From Moritella sp. Urea-trap-13 (lineage in GTDB: Bacteria; Pseudomonadota; Gammaproteobacteria; Enterobacterales; Moritellaceae), in contig NZ_PJCA01000027.1 in assembly GCF_002836355.1 (NCBI RefSeq), positions 620,281 to 684,280 of the forward strand: a stretch of 64,000 nucleotides of DNA. Reading direction: 5' to 3'. Below, one piece after another: positions 9,556 through 18,744 of the stretch (positions are counted from its first letter, which is position 1; each line of letters opens with the position of its first letter). The notes under the pieces were generated by a model that did no database searches, was not told where the DNA came from, and saw nothing but the letters and a program-made list of their open reading frames with translations. The position numbers and the translations under genes were made by a program.

Positions 9556-10530
9556 ATGAATACTGCAATTGATATACTCTTAACCCCGTGGCTTTGGATT
9601 GCTATTGTCGTCATCTTTACTATTCAAAGAAGCATATTATTCATTCCGCAAAACCGAGGTTACGTCATCTATACCTTCGGACGTTACAGCGGCACATTGC
9701 AAGCTGGGCTTAACTTTATTGTGCCTTTTGTACAGCGCGTTGCTGCAGATCGTAACTTAAAAGAACAGTCGTTAGATATTTCGTCACAACTGGCTATCAC
9801 CAAAGATAATATTACGTTGGAACTTGATGGTATTTTATTCATGAAAGTGACTGATGCGGCGGCTGCGACTAATAATATTACCGACTATAAATTAGCGGTA
9901 GTACAGCTGGCGACAACAACAATGCGTAATGCTATTGGTTCGATGGAACTCGATCAGTGTTTCCAAAACAGAGATAACATTAACGCATCTATCTTAGCGT
10001 CGATGACAGAAGCGACTCAACCTTGGGGTGTGCAGGTAACACGTTACGAGATTAAAGACATTACACCGCCTATTTCAATTAAAGAAGACATGGAAAAACA
10101 AATGGCGGCAGAACGTGAAAAACGTTCTGTGATCCTCACGGCTGAAGGTGTTAAGACTGCTGCGATCACGCAAGCTGAAGGTTTGAAACAAGCCCGTGTA
10201 TTAGATGCAGAAGCGGCTAAAGCAGAGCAAGTACTGGCGGCTGAAGCAAGTAAAGAATCACAAATATTAGAAGCGACGGGTAAAGCCGAAGCGATTCGAT
10301 TAGTGGCCGACGCGGATTCTAATGCGCTAAATGTAATTGGTGCTGCAGCTATCACTGCTGAAGGTCAGCAAGCGGTGCGTTTGACATTAGCACAAGATAC
10401 CATTGCTGCGCATAAAGCCATTGCATCTGAAGGTTCTGTGATTTTAACCGATGGTAAAACGGGCGATAATATTGGTAATACGGTTGCTCAAGCGATTGCC
10501 GTTTCAAGCGCACTGAAGTTATCTGAATAG
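9556..10530 (+). CDS. qmcA: SPFH/stomatin-like membrane protein, QmcA family
   Basis: Membrane-anchored band-7 protein that forms oligomers in lipid microdomains. It has an N-terminal membrane anchor (about 10-30), an SPFH domain (RGYVIYTFGRYSGTLQAGLNFIVPF region to about 190), then an Ala/Glu-rich coiled coil with the repeated AEG/AEA pattern (about 190-265) typical of QmcA/stomatin. It is 324 aa, close to E. coli QmcA (305). A good RBS (AAGGA) lies 9 bases before the ATG. It is followed 32 bases later by an NfeD-family gene, the usual partner. Confidence 0.92.
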   Translation: MNTAIDILLTPWLWIAIVVIFTIQRSILFIPQNRGYVIYTFGRYSGTLQAGLNFIVPFVQRVAADRNLKEQSLDISSQLAITKDNITLELDGILFMKVTDAAAATNNITDYKLAVVQLATTTMRNAIGSMELDQCFQNRDNINASILASMTEATQPWGVQVTRYEIKDITPPISIKEDMEKQMAAEREKRSVILTAEGVKTAAITQAEGLKQARVLDAEAAKAEQVLAAEASKESQILEATGKAEAIRLVADADSNALNVIGAAAITAEGQQAVRLTLAQDTIAAHKAIASEGSVILTDGKTGDNIGNTVAQAIAVSSALKLSE

Positions 10531-10562
10531 TGAGTTTGTCTTCTATCAATGGAGTTTACTAA

Positions 10563-11027
10563 ATGGATACATTAATTAACTACTTACAGAACCATCACGA
10601 TCAATTACTTTATATTATTGGTGCGATAGCATTGATTGTTGAGTTGAGTGTGACGGGGTTAAGCGGGCCATTACTGTTTTTTGGTCTTAGTTGTCTGATC
10701 ACTGGGGTATTGGTTAGTACTGGCATAGTCCAAGGCTGGGAGTTTGAAGTATTATCGGTAGGCCTATTGTCTGGCGTGGTAGCTCTATTATTATGGCAAC
10801 CGCTTAAGCGATTTCAGGGCAATCGGTTGGTACAAGATACCAGTAGCGACATGATAGGACAAACCGTACCGGTGAGCGAAGTTGTCACGATGAACGGCGG
10901 TAAGGTTCGTCATTCCGGTATTAATTGGAATGCGCGGTTAAGTGAAACCGCAACGGTTGAACTCCTTGACGTTGGTCTACGGGTTAAGATCGTTGCAGTC
11001 GATGGCAACATTCTAATCGTTGAGTAG
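10563..11027 (+). CDS. NfeD-family membrane protein (YbbJ-like)
   Basis: Partner of the stomatin-like protein. It has two to three hydrophobic segments in the first half (about 15-75) and a C-terminal soluble OB-fold (DMIGQTVPVSEVVTMNGGKVRHSGINW ... VKIVAVDGNILIVE), the arrangement of short NfeD proteins such as E. coli YbbJ (152 aa, here 154). Clustering with an SPFH gene is the defining feature of the family. The exact molecular job is unknown in this family. Confidence 0.9.
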   Translation: MDTLINYLQNHHDQLLYIIGAIALIVELSVTGLSGPLLFFGLSCLITGVLVSTGIVQGWEFEVLSVGLLSGVVALLLWQPLKRFQGNRLVQDTSSDMIGQTVPVSEVVTMNGGKVRHSGINWNARLSETATVELLDVGLRVKIVAVDGNILIVE

Positions 11028-11089
11028 TGACTAGAGATTATTTATAACATGAGCTAGATAATGCCTAGAGTAAAAGCTCGATGCATTTA

Positions 11090-11983
11090 TCAGCGACTTA
11101 ACTCATCCGAGCAGATGAGATGTTTAATACACAGTTCATAAAACGCTTGTGCTTGAGGAGAGATAGTATGTTCTGCAAGTCGAAAGATGCCCATCTTTCG
11201 TTCTAGCAGTGGGTCGATAAGGGGTAACCACACTAGGTCTGTTTCATTATTGGGAAAGGCCAATTTAGGCAGTGTGGTTATGCCAATTCCCAGTTTTAAT
11301 ACAGAGAATAAAGAGGTGATATTCTCTACCGAGTAAAGCGCTTTATCAATAAGCACCCTTGCTGCGGTTGGTTCTAGCAGTGTACAGGTGCCGTTATGAA
11401 TAAATGGCTGATCCAATAATGCCCGCCATTCAATACCGTTAATATTACGTGCAATGGGATTATCCTTTAAGCATACCACCCCAATTGGGTCTGAAATCAG
11501 TGGTGTAAAATCAACTGCTGCAGCGTCTAAATTGGCACAATTCCCCAACGCTAAATCTACTTCGCCTGACAATAATCTGGCTTCGACGCCAGCCGCGTTA
11601 TCATCAATTAAACTGACCTCGACATTGGGGTAGTCCTTACAAAACCGTCCCAGTACGTTAGGAATGAGCTTCGCCGCTACCGAGGGCACACTAGCAATAC
11701 GCACGCGACCTTGTTGGCCTGCTGCTGCTGCCCGTAAGTCATTATCTAATGTTTTATAAATATGCAGAAATTGGGTGACTTTGGGTAAGCATATTTGACC
11801 AAAGGGCGTGAGCGTTGACTTGTTGCCCGATTCAAATAGCGGTTGCTCTAAGGTACGTTCAAGCTCTTTGATAGAGGTTGATAATGCCGCTTGAGAGCGA
11901 TTCGCTCTGCTTGATGCTGCGCGGAACCCACCTTCTTCGACCACTAAAACGAAATGTCGCAATTGTTGTATTTTAATATCCAT
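11090..11983 (-). CDS. LysR-family regulator of the adjacent catabolic operon
   Basis: LysR-type transcription regulator, 297 aa, full length. The N-terminal helix-turn-helix is clear (LRHFVLVVEEGGFRAASSRANRSQAALSTSIKELERTL, cut here into family landmarks FRAAS and SQAALS), followed by a linker helix and an effector-binding domain starting at RVRIASVPSVAAKLIP. It is divergent from the ridA-like gene, and a perfect 19-base palindrome sits in the shared promoter region. By LysR precedent it would activate the 12155-19472 operon in response to a pathway metabolite. The metabolite is unknown. Confidence 0.9.
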   Translation of the reverse strand: MDIKIQQLRHFVLVVEEGGFRAASSRANRSQAALSTSIKELERTLEQPLFESGNKSTLTPFGQICLPKVTQFLHIYKTLDNDLRAAAAGQQGRVRIASVPSVAAKLIPNVLGRFCKDYPNVEVSLIDDNAAGVEARLLSGEVDLALGNCANLDAAAVDFTPLISDPIGVVCLKDNPIARNINGIEWRALLDQPFIHNGTCTLLEPTAARVLIDKALYSVENITSLFSVLKLGIGITTLPKLAFPNNETDLVWLPLIDPLLERKMGIFRLAEHTISPQAQAFYELCIKHLICSDELSR

Positions 11984-12059
11984 CTTTAATAGCCTATGAA
12001 GTATGTTGTGATAAAGCCTGTCTTGATAAAAAGTATGTCGTGATCACGCTTTTATGGGG

Positions 12060-12078
12060 TGATAAGTTTTTCTTATCA
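12060..12078. promoter_or_regulatory. Palindromic operator, probable LysR binding site
   Basis: TGATAAG-TTTTT-CTTATCA, a perfect 7-5-7 inverted repeat. It is about 80-95 bases from each divergent start codon and has the T-N11-A form of LysR boxes. A weaker related half-site (TTGATAAAAAG) lies near 12024. The assignment to the neighbouring LysR protein is inference. Confidence 0.65.
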
Positions 12079-12154
12079 ATCGTACAGAATTTACCGTTAG
12101 ATTTATCAAGAGTCAAATGGCAATATTCACAACATTGAAACAAAGCAGCTACAA

Positions 12155-12556
12155 ATGGATATAAACATGACAACTCAAAGCTACCCGGTAAAAACTGAAT
12201 TATTTGCGTCTAAAGCGCCACTCGAATGGGCGATTGTAAATAATGGCACTTTATATACTGCGCAGATCCCGATTGATCAAACTGGGGCAGTTGTTGCGGG
12301 TGGCATTGAAGCACAAACTCGCCAAACCTTTGATAACCTGGTCCACACATTAGAATGTGCAGGCGAGTCGCTTAGTTCAGTACTGCAAGTCTTAATCTAT
12401 GTCACTGACCGTGAATATCTAGCAACGGTGAATAAAGTATATGCCGAATATTTTGATGCACCTTATCCCAATCGCGCTGCCATGGTCGTTGCGGGACTGG
12501 CACGTGAAGAGATGCTGGTCGAGTTCGTCGTTTATGCTGCGGTCAGTGAATCGTGA
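12155..12556 (+). CDS. RidA family (YjgF/UK114) enamine/imine deaminase-like protein
   Basis: Small trimeric protein family that hydrolyses reactive enamine or imine intermediates and releases ammonia. The fold signatures are visible: YTAQIPIDQTGAVVAGGIEAQTRQTFDNL, VTDREYLATVNKVYAEYF and the C-terminal PNRAAMVVAGLAREEMLVEF. In this protein the usual catalytic Arg of the RidA C-terminal motif is replaced or shifted (PNRAAM, with Arg two residues before the normal spot of some subgroups), so it may belong to a Rid subgroup other than RidA proper. Two starts are possible, 12155 and 12167; neither has a strong RBS. It is the first gene of the operon. Confidence 0.85.
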   Translation: MDINMTTQSYPVKTELFASKAPLEWAIVNNGTLYTAQIPIDQTGAVVAGGIEAQTRQTFDNLVHTLECAGESLSSVLQVLIYVTDREYLATVNKVYAEYFDAPYPNRAAMVVAGLAREEMLVEFVVYAAVSES

Positions 12557-12655
12557 ACGCAGTATTAAAGCAAAATTAAAGCAAAATAAAAGATCAACTA
12601 TACTCACGAATGTAATCTAAATTACTTAATGTATCGCCGAAACAAGGAAAGTCAC

Positions 12656-14119
12656 ATGACAACTCAAACTCAACGCATTCAAGCAGAAAGCTCACTTTAT
12701 ATTGGCGGCGAATGGCAAGCTGGTGTTAGCACTGTCGCTAACATTAACCCGTCAGATATCAGCCAAAACCTGGGTAATTTTGCACAAGCAAGTACGGCGC
12801 AAGTACATCAGGCTATTTCGGCGGCAAAACATGCTCAACCAACATGGGAAAAGACCCCACTAGAACAAAAACAAGCGGTACTACAAGGTATCGGTGATGA
12901 GCTGATTGCACGTTGTGATGAACTGGGTCGCTTACTATCAAGTGAAGAAGGTAAACCATTCCTAGAAGGCCGTGGTGAGATTTATCGTGCTGGCCAATTC
13001 TTCCAGTACTTTGCAGCTGAGGTATTACGCCAAATCGGTGATAGCGCCGCGTCAGTTAGACCTGGTGTGACGGTTGAAGTAACGCGTGAAGCTGTGGGTG
13101 TTGTTGCTATTATTTCCCCGTGGAACTTCCCAACGGCAACTGCGGCGTGGAAGATCGCCCCAGCATTAGCCTTTGGTAACAGTGTTATCTGGAAACCGGC
13201 CAACCTAACGCCAGCCAGTGCAGTGGCATTAACAGAAATCATTCATCGCCAAGGTTTACCAGCAGGTACGTTTAACCTGGTACTGGGTAGCGGTTCTGAA
13301 GTCGGTAATGTATTAATTAATTCAACGGAAGTAAACGGCGTGAGCTTCACCGGTTCTGTTGATACAGGTCGTAAAATTGCTGCTGCAACAGCGCCAAACT
13401 TTGTGCGTTGCCAGTTAGAAATGGGCAGTAAAAACGCCTTGATTGTTGCTGATGATGCCGACATTAATATTGCTGTTGAAGCGACTATTGCCGGTTCATT
13501 CTCGGGCGCAGGTCAAAAATGTACAGCGTCTTCTCGTCTTGTGGTGATGGATGGTATTCACGATGCGTACGTAGAAGCGTTAATTAAGCGCATGAGTCAA
13601 CTGAAAGTGGGTCATGCACTTGAAGACGGCGTGTTTATGGGCCCTGTTGTTGATGGCAAGCAATTAGACGCTAACCTCGCTTGGATTGATACAGCACGTC
13701 AAAGTGGCGGCGAACTGGCCTTTGGTGGTGAACGTTTAAGCATGGAACATGAAGGTTTCTACATGTCGCCTACACTGTTTATTAATACTAAAAATGATTG
13801 GTCGGTGAATCAAGAAGAAGTATTTGCGCCGATGGCGAGTGTGATCCGTGTTGCTGATTTAGAAGAAGCGATTGCGACAACAAACGATACCCGCTTTGGT
13901 TTAACCAGCGGCATTATCACCCAAAGTCTACGTACGAGTACGCTGTTTAAACAGCAAGCACAAACCGGTTGTGTGATGGTTAACTTACCGACTGCTGGTA
14001 CGGATTACCATGTGCCGTTTGGTGGCCGTAAAGAGTCAAGCTTTGGTCCGCGTGAGCAAGGCCAATATGCAAAAGAATTCTATACCGTGGTGAAGACTGC
14101 TTATCAACGTGCTTATTAA
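12656..14119 (+). CDS. NAD(P)-dependent aldehyde dehydrogenase
   Basis: Soluble aldehyde dehydrogenase that oxidises an aldehyde to the acid. Family motifs: catalytic proton acceptor Glu in LEMGSKNALIVADDAD, nucleophilic Cys in FSGAGQKCTASSRLVV, cofactor region ISPWNFPTATAAWKIAPALA and SFTGSVDTGRKIAA. It looks closest to the alpha-ketoglutaric-semialdehyde / succinate-semialdehyde group by the GQKCTASSR context, but the substrate is not decided. I chose the start at 12656 (487 aa) because AAGGA at 12644-12648 lies 7 bases before it; the frame opens nine codons earlier without an RBS. It is the second gene of the operon. Confidence 0.92.
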   Translation: MTTQTQRIQAESSLYIGGEWQAGVSTVANINPSDISQNLGNFAQASTAQVHQAISAAKHAQPTWEKTPLEQKQAVLQGIGDELIARCDELGRLLSSEEGKPFLEGRGEIYRAGQFFQYFAAEVLRQIGDSAASVRPGVTVEVTREAVGVVAIISPWNFPTATAAWKIAPALAFGNSVIWKPANLTPASAVALTEIIHRQGLPAGTFNLVLGSGSEVGNVLINSTEVNGVSFTGSVDTGRKIAAATAPNFVRCQLEMGSKNALIVADDADINIAVEATIAGSFSGAGQKCTASSRLVVMDGIHDAYVEALIKRMSQLKVGHALEDGVFMGPVVDGKQLDANLAWIDTARQSGGELAFGGERLSMEHEGFYMSPTLFINTKNDWSVNQEEVFAPMASVIRVADLEEAIATTNDTRFGLTSGIITQSLRTSTLFKQQAQTGCVMVNLPTAGTDYHVPFGGRKESSFGPREQGQYAKEFYTVVKTAYQRAY

Positions 14120-14189
14120 GTTCGGTTGAAAGCGGTATCGAAAGCATAGCCAAGTTAATAAAATTCAGATGAATAATGAAGGAGTCGGT

Positions 14190-15179
14190 ATGTATAGCCA
14201 AAGGATTGTGATTGACGGGTTGCAGTATTGCAATTGGGATCGAGAATACTTCCAGACATTAAAAAACAGTGGCATTACAGCTGTTCACGCGACGATTGTC
14301 TATCACGAGACTGCGCGTGAAACGTTAAGCCGTTTTGCTGAATGGAATTTAAGGTTTGAACAAAATGCCGACTTGATTATGCCTATCCACTCTGTTGCTG
14401 ATATCGAGAAAGCCAAGGCGTTAGGCAAAGTGGGCATTTTCTTTGGCGCGCAAAACTGTTCATCGATTGATGATGAAATCGGTTTGATTGAAGTAATGCG
14501 TCAACAAGGTCTGCTTATTATGCAATTGACTTATAACAACCAAAGCTTACTGGCGACTGGGTGTTATGAGAAAAATGATAATGGTATTACCCGTTTTGGT
14601 AAGCAAGCGATTGCAGAGATGAACCGCGTTGGCATGATCATCGATATGTCACACAGTGCAGAGCGATCTACACTTGAAGCGATTGACCTTTCGTCACGTC
14701 CAATTTGTATCAGTCATGCCAATCCGACGTTTGCGTTTGAAGCACTGCGTAACAAGTCGGATACGGTGATCAAATCGTTAGCAGCGCGTGGCGGGTTATT
14801 GGGATTTAGTTTGTACCCATTTCACCTACCCAATGGTAGCCAGTGCACTTTGGATGATTTTTGCCAGATGGTCGCGAAAACGGCCGACATGGTGGGCATT
14901 GATCATCTTGGTATTGGTAGTGATCTGTGTCTAAACCAACCGCAAGCGGTATTGGAATGGATGCGTAATGGACGTTGGTCTAAAGCCATGGATTATGGTG
15001 AAGGTTCGGCAAGTAATTCAGGATGGCCTGATTCATTGCCTTGGTTCTGCGGCAGCGCAGGCATGGAGAATATATATAACGGATTAATGCGCTACGGATT
15101 TTCAGAATCTGAAGCGGGGCAAGTATTAGGCGAGAATTGGTTTAACTTTTTAAAGCAAGGATTAGAGCCTATTTCGTAA
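14190..15179 (+). CDS. Membrane dipeptidase-like amidohydrolase (peptidase M19)
   Basis: Zinc-dependent amidohydrolase-superfamily protein of the renal dipeptidase (M19) family. Visible marks are the N-terminal strand IDGLQYCNWD, the MIIDMSHSAERST block, SRPICISHANP (the conserved SH.N. strand carrying a metal ligand) and HLGIGSDLCL near the end. The first metal motif, normally HxD, is not obvious (DGLQY), so metal binding may differ from dipeptidases proper and the enzyme may act on an amide or lactam other than a dipeptide. The start at 14190 is set by AAGGAG at 14179-14184; the frame opens seven codons earlier. Relatives of this type often sit with betaine-catabolism genes. Confidence 0.85.
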   Translation: MYSQRIVIDGLQYCNWDREYFQTLKNSGITAVHATIVYHETARETLSRFAEWNLRFEQNADLIMPIHSVADIEKAKALGKVGIFFGAQNCSSIDDEIGLIEVMRQQGLLIMQLTYNNQSLLATGCYEKNDNGITRFGKQAIAEMNRVGMIIDMSHSAERSTLEAIDLSSRPICISHANPTFAFEALRNKSDTVIKSLAARGGLLGFSLYPFHLPNGSQCTLDDFCQMVAKTADMVGIDHLGIGSDLCLNQPQAVLEWMRNGRWSKAMDYGEGSASNSGWPDSLPWFCGSAGMENIYNGLMRYGFSESEAGQVLGENWFNFLKQGLEPIS

Positions 15180-15197
15180 GTCGTTACGACACATAGA

Positions 15198-15231
15198 ACG
15201 TCAGCCCACCCTTAATCGACAGGGCTGGCGT
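15198..15231. other. Intercistronic hairpin between the M19 and BCCT genes
   Basis: A 10-bp stem (ACGTCAGCCC at 15198-15207 and GGGCTGGCGT at 15222-15231, one G-T pair) with no T-run after it. It is more likely an RNA-processing or stability hairpin, or a weak attenuator, than a full terminator. Confidence 0.5.
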
Positions 15232-15275
15232 AAACACACCTTTGCAGTTGCAAAGCATACCTCTGGAGTCAGAGC

Positions 15276-16886
15276 ATGTCAGATTTAACCAAAAGCGCGA
15301 AAGCGGCGAGCTTAAACAGTGATGGTAGTAATACCTCAAGCTCATCAAGTGATAGCGCAGTAAATGAGAATAAGTCTACAGCGGATAAATTGGGTTTTAG
15401 TAACCCAGCTTTTTGGTACAGCGGTAGTTTTCTTGCTGCCTTTGTACTATTAGCGTTATTCGATGAAGCCTTATTGTCTAGCCTTGTGAATAGCGGGTTC
15501 TTGTGGGCTGTAAAAGTCTTTGGCCCCTATTGGCAAGTTTTGTTGTTATTAACTTTTTTGATTGGTATTTGTTTAGCCGCTGGTCGTACGGGGAAAGTTA
15601 TTTTAGGCGCGCTTCCTGAGCCTGAAATGGATGGTTTCCGTTGGATGGCTATTATCTTTTGTACTCTACTTGCAGGTGGTGGTGTGTTTTGGGCTGCGGC
15701 AGAGCCTATTGCGCATTTTGTGAGTCCACCACCTTTGTATGGTGCACAAGATAATATTCAGCAACAGGCTGTTAATGCCTTGTCACAATCGTTCATGCAC
15801 TGGGGTTTTCTGGCTTGGGCGATTGTCGGTAGCTTGACGTCTATCGTGGTAATGCATTTGCACTACGATAAAGGCTTACCGCTTAAACCGCGTATTTTGC
15901 TTTACCCTGTTTTTGGTGACCGCGTACTCACTGGCCACACTGGCGCCTTGATTGATGCGTGTTGTATCGTCGCGGTTGCTGCTGGCACCATTGGTCCTAT
16001 TGGTTTCCTTGGTTTGCAGGTGAGTTATGCTCTCAACTTCTTGTTTGAGATCCCTAATGGTTTTACTACACAGCTTATTATTATCTTATTTGCGATTGCA
16101 TTATATACGCTCTCAGCGCTAAGTGGTTTGAATCGTGGTATGCAAATGCTCAGTCGCTACAACGTCATTCTGGCTTGTGTGTTGATGGTTTACATTCTTA
16201 TTTTTGGTCCAACTAACTTTATCTTTAATGGTTATATCCAAGGTGTGGGTAGCATGGTCGATAACTTCATACCTATGGCTACATACCGTGGTGATGAAGG
16301 CTGGTTGAGCTGGTGGACGGTATTCTTCTGGGGTTGGTTCTTAGGTTATGGCCCGATGATGGCAATCTTTATCGCGCGTATTTCACGTGGTCGAACAATT
16401 CGACAACTCGTTACCACCATCAGTATTATTGCGCCGCTCACCACGTGTTTTTGGTTCACTATCGTCGGTGGTTCGGGTTTAGCGTTTGAAATAGCAGAAC
16501 CGGGTTCAGTAAGTTCTGCATTTGAAGGGTTTAATCTACCAGGTGCGCTGCTTGCGGTGACAACACAATTACCGTTCCCTATGATCACCTCGATTTTGTT
16601 CCTGATCTTAACGACGATCTTTATCGTGACGACGGGTGACTCGATGACTTACACCATTAGTGTGGTGATTAGTGGTGACGCTGAGCCGAATGCATTTATC
16701 CGTGCTTTCTGGGGCATCATCATGGGAATTACAGCCTTGATCCTTATTTCACTTGGTTCGGGAGGTATATCTGCACTGCAATCGTTCATTGTTATTACTG
16801 CAGTACCGGTTTCTCTCATCTTATTGCCATCACTTTGGAACGCGCCACAGATCGCGATGAAAATGGCGAAAGACCAAGGTTTATAG
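15276..16886 (+). CDS. BCCT-family transporter
   Basis: Inner-membrane symporter of the betaine/choline/carnitine transporter family, 536 aa with about 12 membrane segments after a Ser-rich hydrophilic start (residues 1-40). Family blocks are present: FWAAAEPIAHFVSPPPL, SFMHWGFLAWAIVG and TVFFWGWFLGYGPMMAIFIARISRGRTIRQ. In the last block only one tryptophan of the usual WAWWISW aromatic box is kept (GWFLGYG), which points to a substrate other than a simple trimethylammonium compound. It lies in the catabolic operon and so probably imports its substrate. RBS CTCTGGAG lies upstream of the ATG. Confidence 0.9.
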   Translation: MSDLTKSAKAASLNSDGSNTSSSSSDSAVNENKSTADKLGFSNPAFWYSGSFLAAFVLLALFDEALLSSLVNSGFLWAVKVFGPYWQVLLLLTFLIGICLAAGRTGKVILGALPEPEMDGFRWMAIIFCTLLAGGGVFWAAAEPIAHFVSPPPLYGAQDNIQQQAVNALSQSFMHWGFLAWAIVGSLTSIVVMHLHYDKGLPLKPRILLYPVFGDRVLTGHTGALIDACCIVAVAAGTIGPIGFLGLQVSYALNFLFEIPNGFTTQLIIILFAIALYTLSALSGLNRGMQMLSRYNVILACVLMVYILIFGPTNFIFNGYIQGVGSMVDNFIPMATYRGDEGWLSWWTVFFWGWFLGYGPMMAIFIARISRGRTIRQLVTTISIIAPLTTCFWFTIVGGSGLAFEIAEPGSVSSAFEGFNLPGALLAVTTQLPFPMITSILFLILTTIFIVTTGDSMTYTISVVISGDAEPNAFIRAFWGIIMGITALILISLGSGGISALQSFIVITAVPVSLILLPSLWNAPQIAMKMAKDQGL

Positions 16887-17019
16887 ACCAGTCTATTTAT
16901 AACATGGAAGGTCGGTAACTCGGCCAGTTTATAAGTGGATAGTTTATAAGTAGATAGTAGCGACAAAATGTGAAGCAGGGCGGTTAGCAAGCCGCCTCAT
17001 TAAAACAATTATAATTAAA

Positions 17020-18744
17020 ATGGAAGTTAATAATATGGATGCTCGTCCTTCAACTTGCGGTGGCACTTATATGCGTGATCCTATAACCGTTATGGCGCCA
17101 GAAAGACTTGGTGCAATGCATCAGAATCGGATTAGTTTTGTACGTACGTTAATCCGTAAAATGGCACAACAAAAATGGCAAGTCACTAAGCACGACTGGC
17201 AGTTATCACCCCAAGGTTTTGGTCACGTAATTTACAAGTTGACGACGTTAAATCACGTTTATCACTTGGTTATTTTTTGTGATGAAATTGCCGATGAAGA
17301 TCGTAACGATCGGGTTATCGCCGAGAAGTGGGACGTGACCTTCGCCCTTGTTTATGGTGATGTTGATGTTGAGTTGTTAGGACGCTTACGTGCCAATGTG
17401 CCGTTGCAAGAAGCAGGACGAAATCCAAATAAAGTATTGGTATTAGCCAGAGCTAACAAAAGTGTTCGCGTATTTGAACATCTTGTTTCTCACTTGGCAA
17501 AAGGCCAACAACCGAATGCCAAAGAACTTGCTGAAGTGGGTTACATTCTACGTACCACGGCCGTTTATGGTAATGGTAAATTTGGTATTGCAGATTTTAA
17601 TTGGCTTGAAACAACGGAAGATTTTAATCAGTCATTCAGTGCGCAAATGTGTGCCGTGTATATTTTGCGTGAATTCAGCTTGGATTGGGTGCATTACATC
17701 GCGAATCAGCAAGGTGGTGATAAGGCGGTCAGTTTAGATATCGACTTGCAACGTTACCTTGGTATCGGTAATGCAACAGGTCTAGGCATGGCGCCATACT
17801 TAATCAATCATCCTTGTGTTGTTGATAAGTGGTTGTCGTCACGAGAGTCTGCGCTTACGGCTGTATTGAATACTGCGGTGACGATTAACAAACTTGAACC
17901 CTTACAACATTTATTGCAAAAAGGTCTTTGTCATTTAGATCAAATTATCACGATAAATGCACATCAAGACGGCCTTAATACCACCGCCATAGGTGAACTG
18001 CATGATTTATTAGGTAAGTTAGAAAGCCTGTTGTTACAAAGCGCAACCTGGCATGAGTTGGTTGATTACAGCGGTCAGTATAGTTTGGAAACGCAAGAGA
18101 TACTGCTGTCGTGTTTGATGGAGATTTATCCTGAGTTAGTCGATAGCTATGAAACCAAGATGAATTGTGATGAAAACCTAAATCTACCGAGCGGTAAGCG
18201 TATCGAAGATTTGATTGCGGTTTTGGAAAATCGTTATCGCTGGGCCATTGATACTGACTTTAAGCAGCCAGAAAATAACTATTGGTTTTGGTATCGTTCA
18301 CAAGACAAAGAAGAACCCCGTTTAGGCGTTCGCGGTGAAGAACCAGGCGAAGACCGTGAGTTGCCACTTGATATTGGTCGTCAAGCGTACCGTCTTTATC
18401 ATGCATTACTGATATGTAAACCAAACATGCAATTGGCTGAATTTTTAGTGCTACATCCTCAATATCGCGCTATTTCGCGTCGTGTTTGGACGCTCGGCAA
18501 TAAAGAAATGGGCGAGATACAGATGAACGTATTGCACAAAACTGCATTGCCAATGCATTTGTTACGCTGCAAATTAGCGGTCTTTGGTGCCACTAAATTT
18601 GATCCACGTTCAGAGCGTTGGGTACGGGTTACCTTTTTTCAAGGTGCACCTTTACTTAATGAAATTCATGATGGCGAGTGGTTATTCCCGTTGTTACCGA
18701 GCCATTCATTAAATCAAGCAGTAGCAGAAGGAGAAGCGTCATGA
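17020..18744 (+). CDS. Conserved protein of unknown function in the betaine-like catabolic operon
   Basis: 574 aa, no signal peptide, no membrane segment, not recognised. It is rich in aromatic residues with a mixed alpha/beta look. The N-terminal third contains a beta-rich part (HVIYKLTTLNHVYHLVIFCDEIADEDRNDRVIAEKWDV is its clearest stretch, split here as YKLTTLNHVYHLVIF and DRVIAEKWDV). Two starts are possible (17020 and 17035), neither with a good RBS. It overlaps the next gene by 4 bases (ATGA), so the two products are translationally coupled and probably work together. Its place after RidA, ALDH, M19 and BCCT suggests a role in breaking down the imported compound. Confidence 0.75.
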   Translation: MEVNNMDARPSTCGGTYMRDPITVMAPERLGAMHQNRISFVRTLIRKMAQQKWQVTKHDWQLSPQGFGHVIYKLTTLNHVYHLVIFCDEIADEDRNDRVIAEKWDVTFALVYGDVDVELLGRLRANVPLQEAGRNPNKVLVLARANKSVRVFEHLVSHLAKGQQPNAKELAEVGYILRTTAVYGNGKFGIADFNWLETTEDFNQSFSAQMCAVYILREFSLDWVHYIANQQGGDKAVSLDIDLQRYLGIGNATGLGMAPYLINHPCVVDKWLSSRESALTAVLNTAVTINKLEPLQHLLQKGLCHLDQIITINAHQDGLNTTAIGELHDLLGKLESLLLQSATWHELVDYSGQYSLETQEILLSCLMEIYPELVDSYETKMNCDENLNLPSGKRIEDLIAVLENRYRWAIDTDFKQPENNYWFWYRSQDKEEPRLGVRGEEPGEDRELPLDIGRQAYRLYHALLICKPNMQLAEFLVLHPQYRAISRRVWTLGNKEMGEIQMNVLHKTALPMHLLRCKLAVFGATKFDPRSERWVRVTFFQGAPLLNEIHDGEWLFPLLPSHSLNQAVAEGEAS

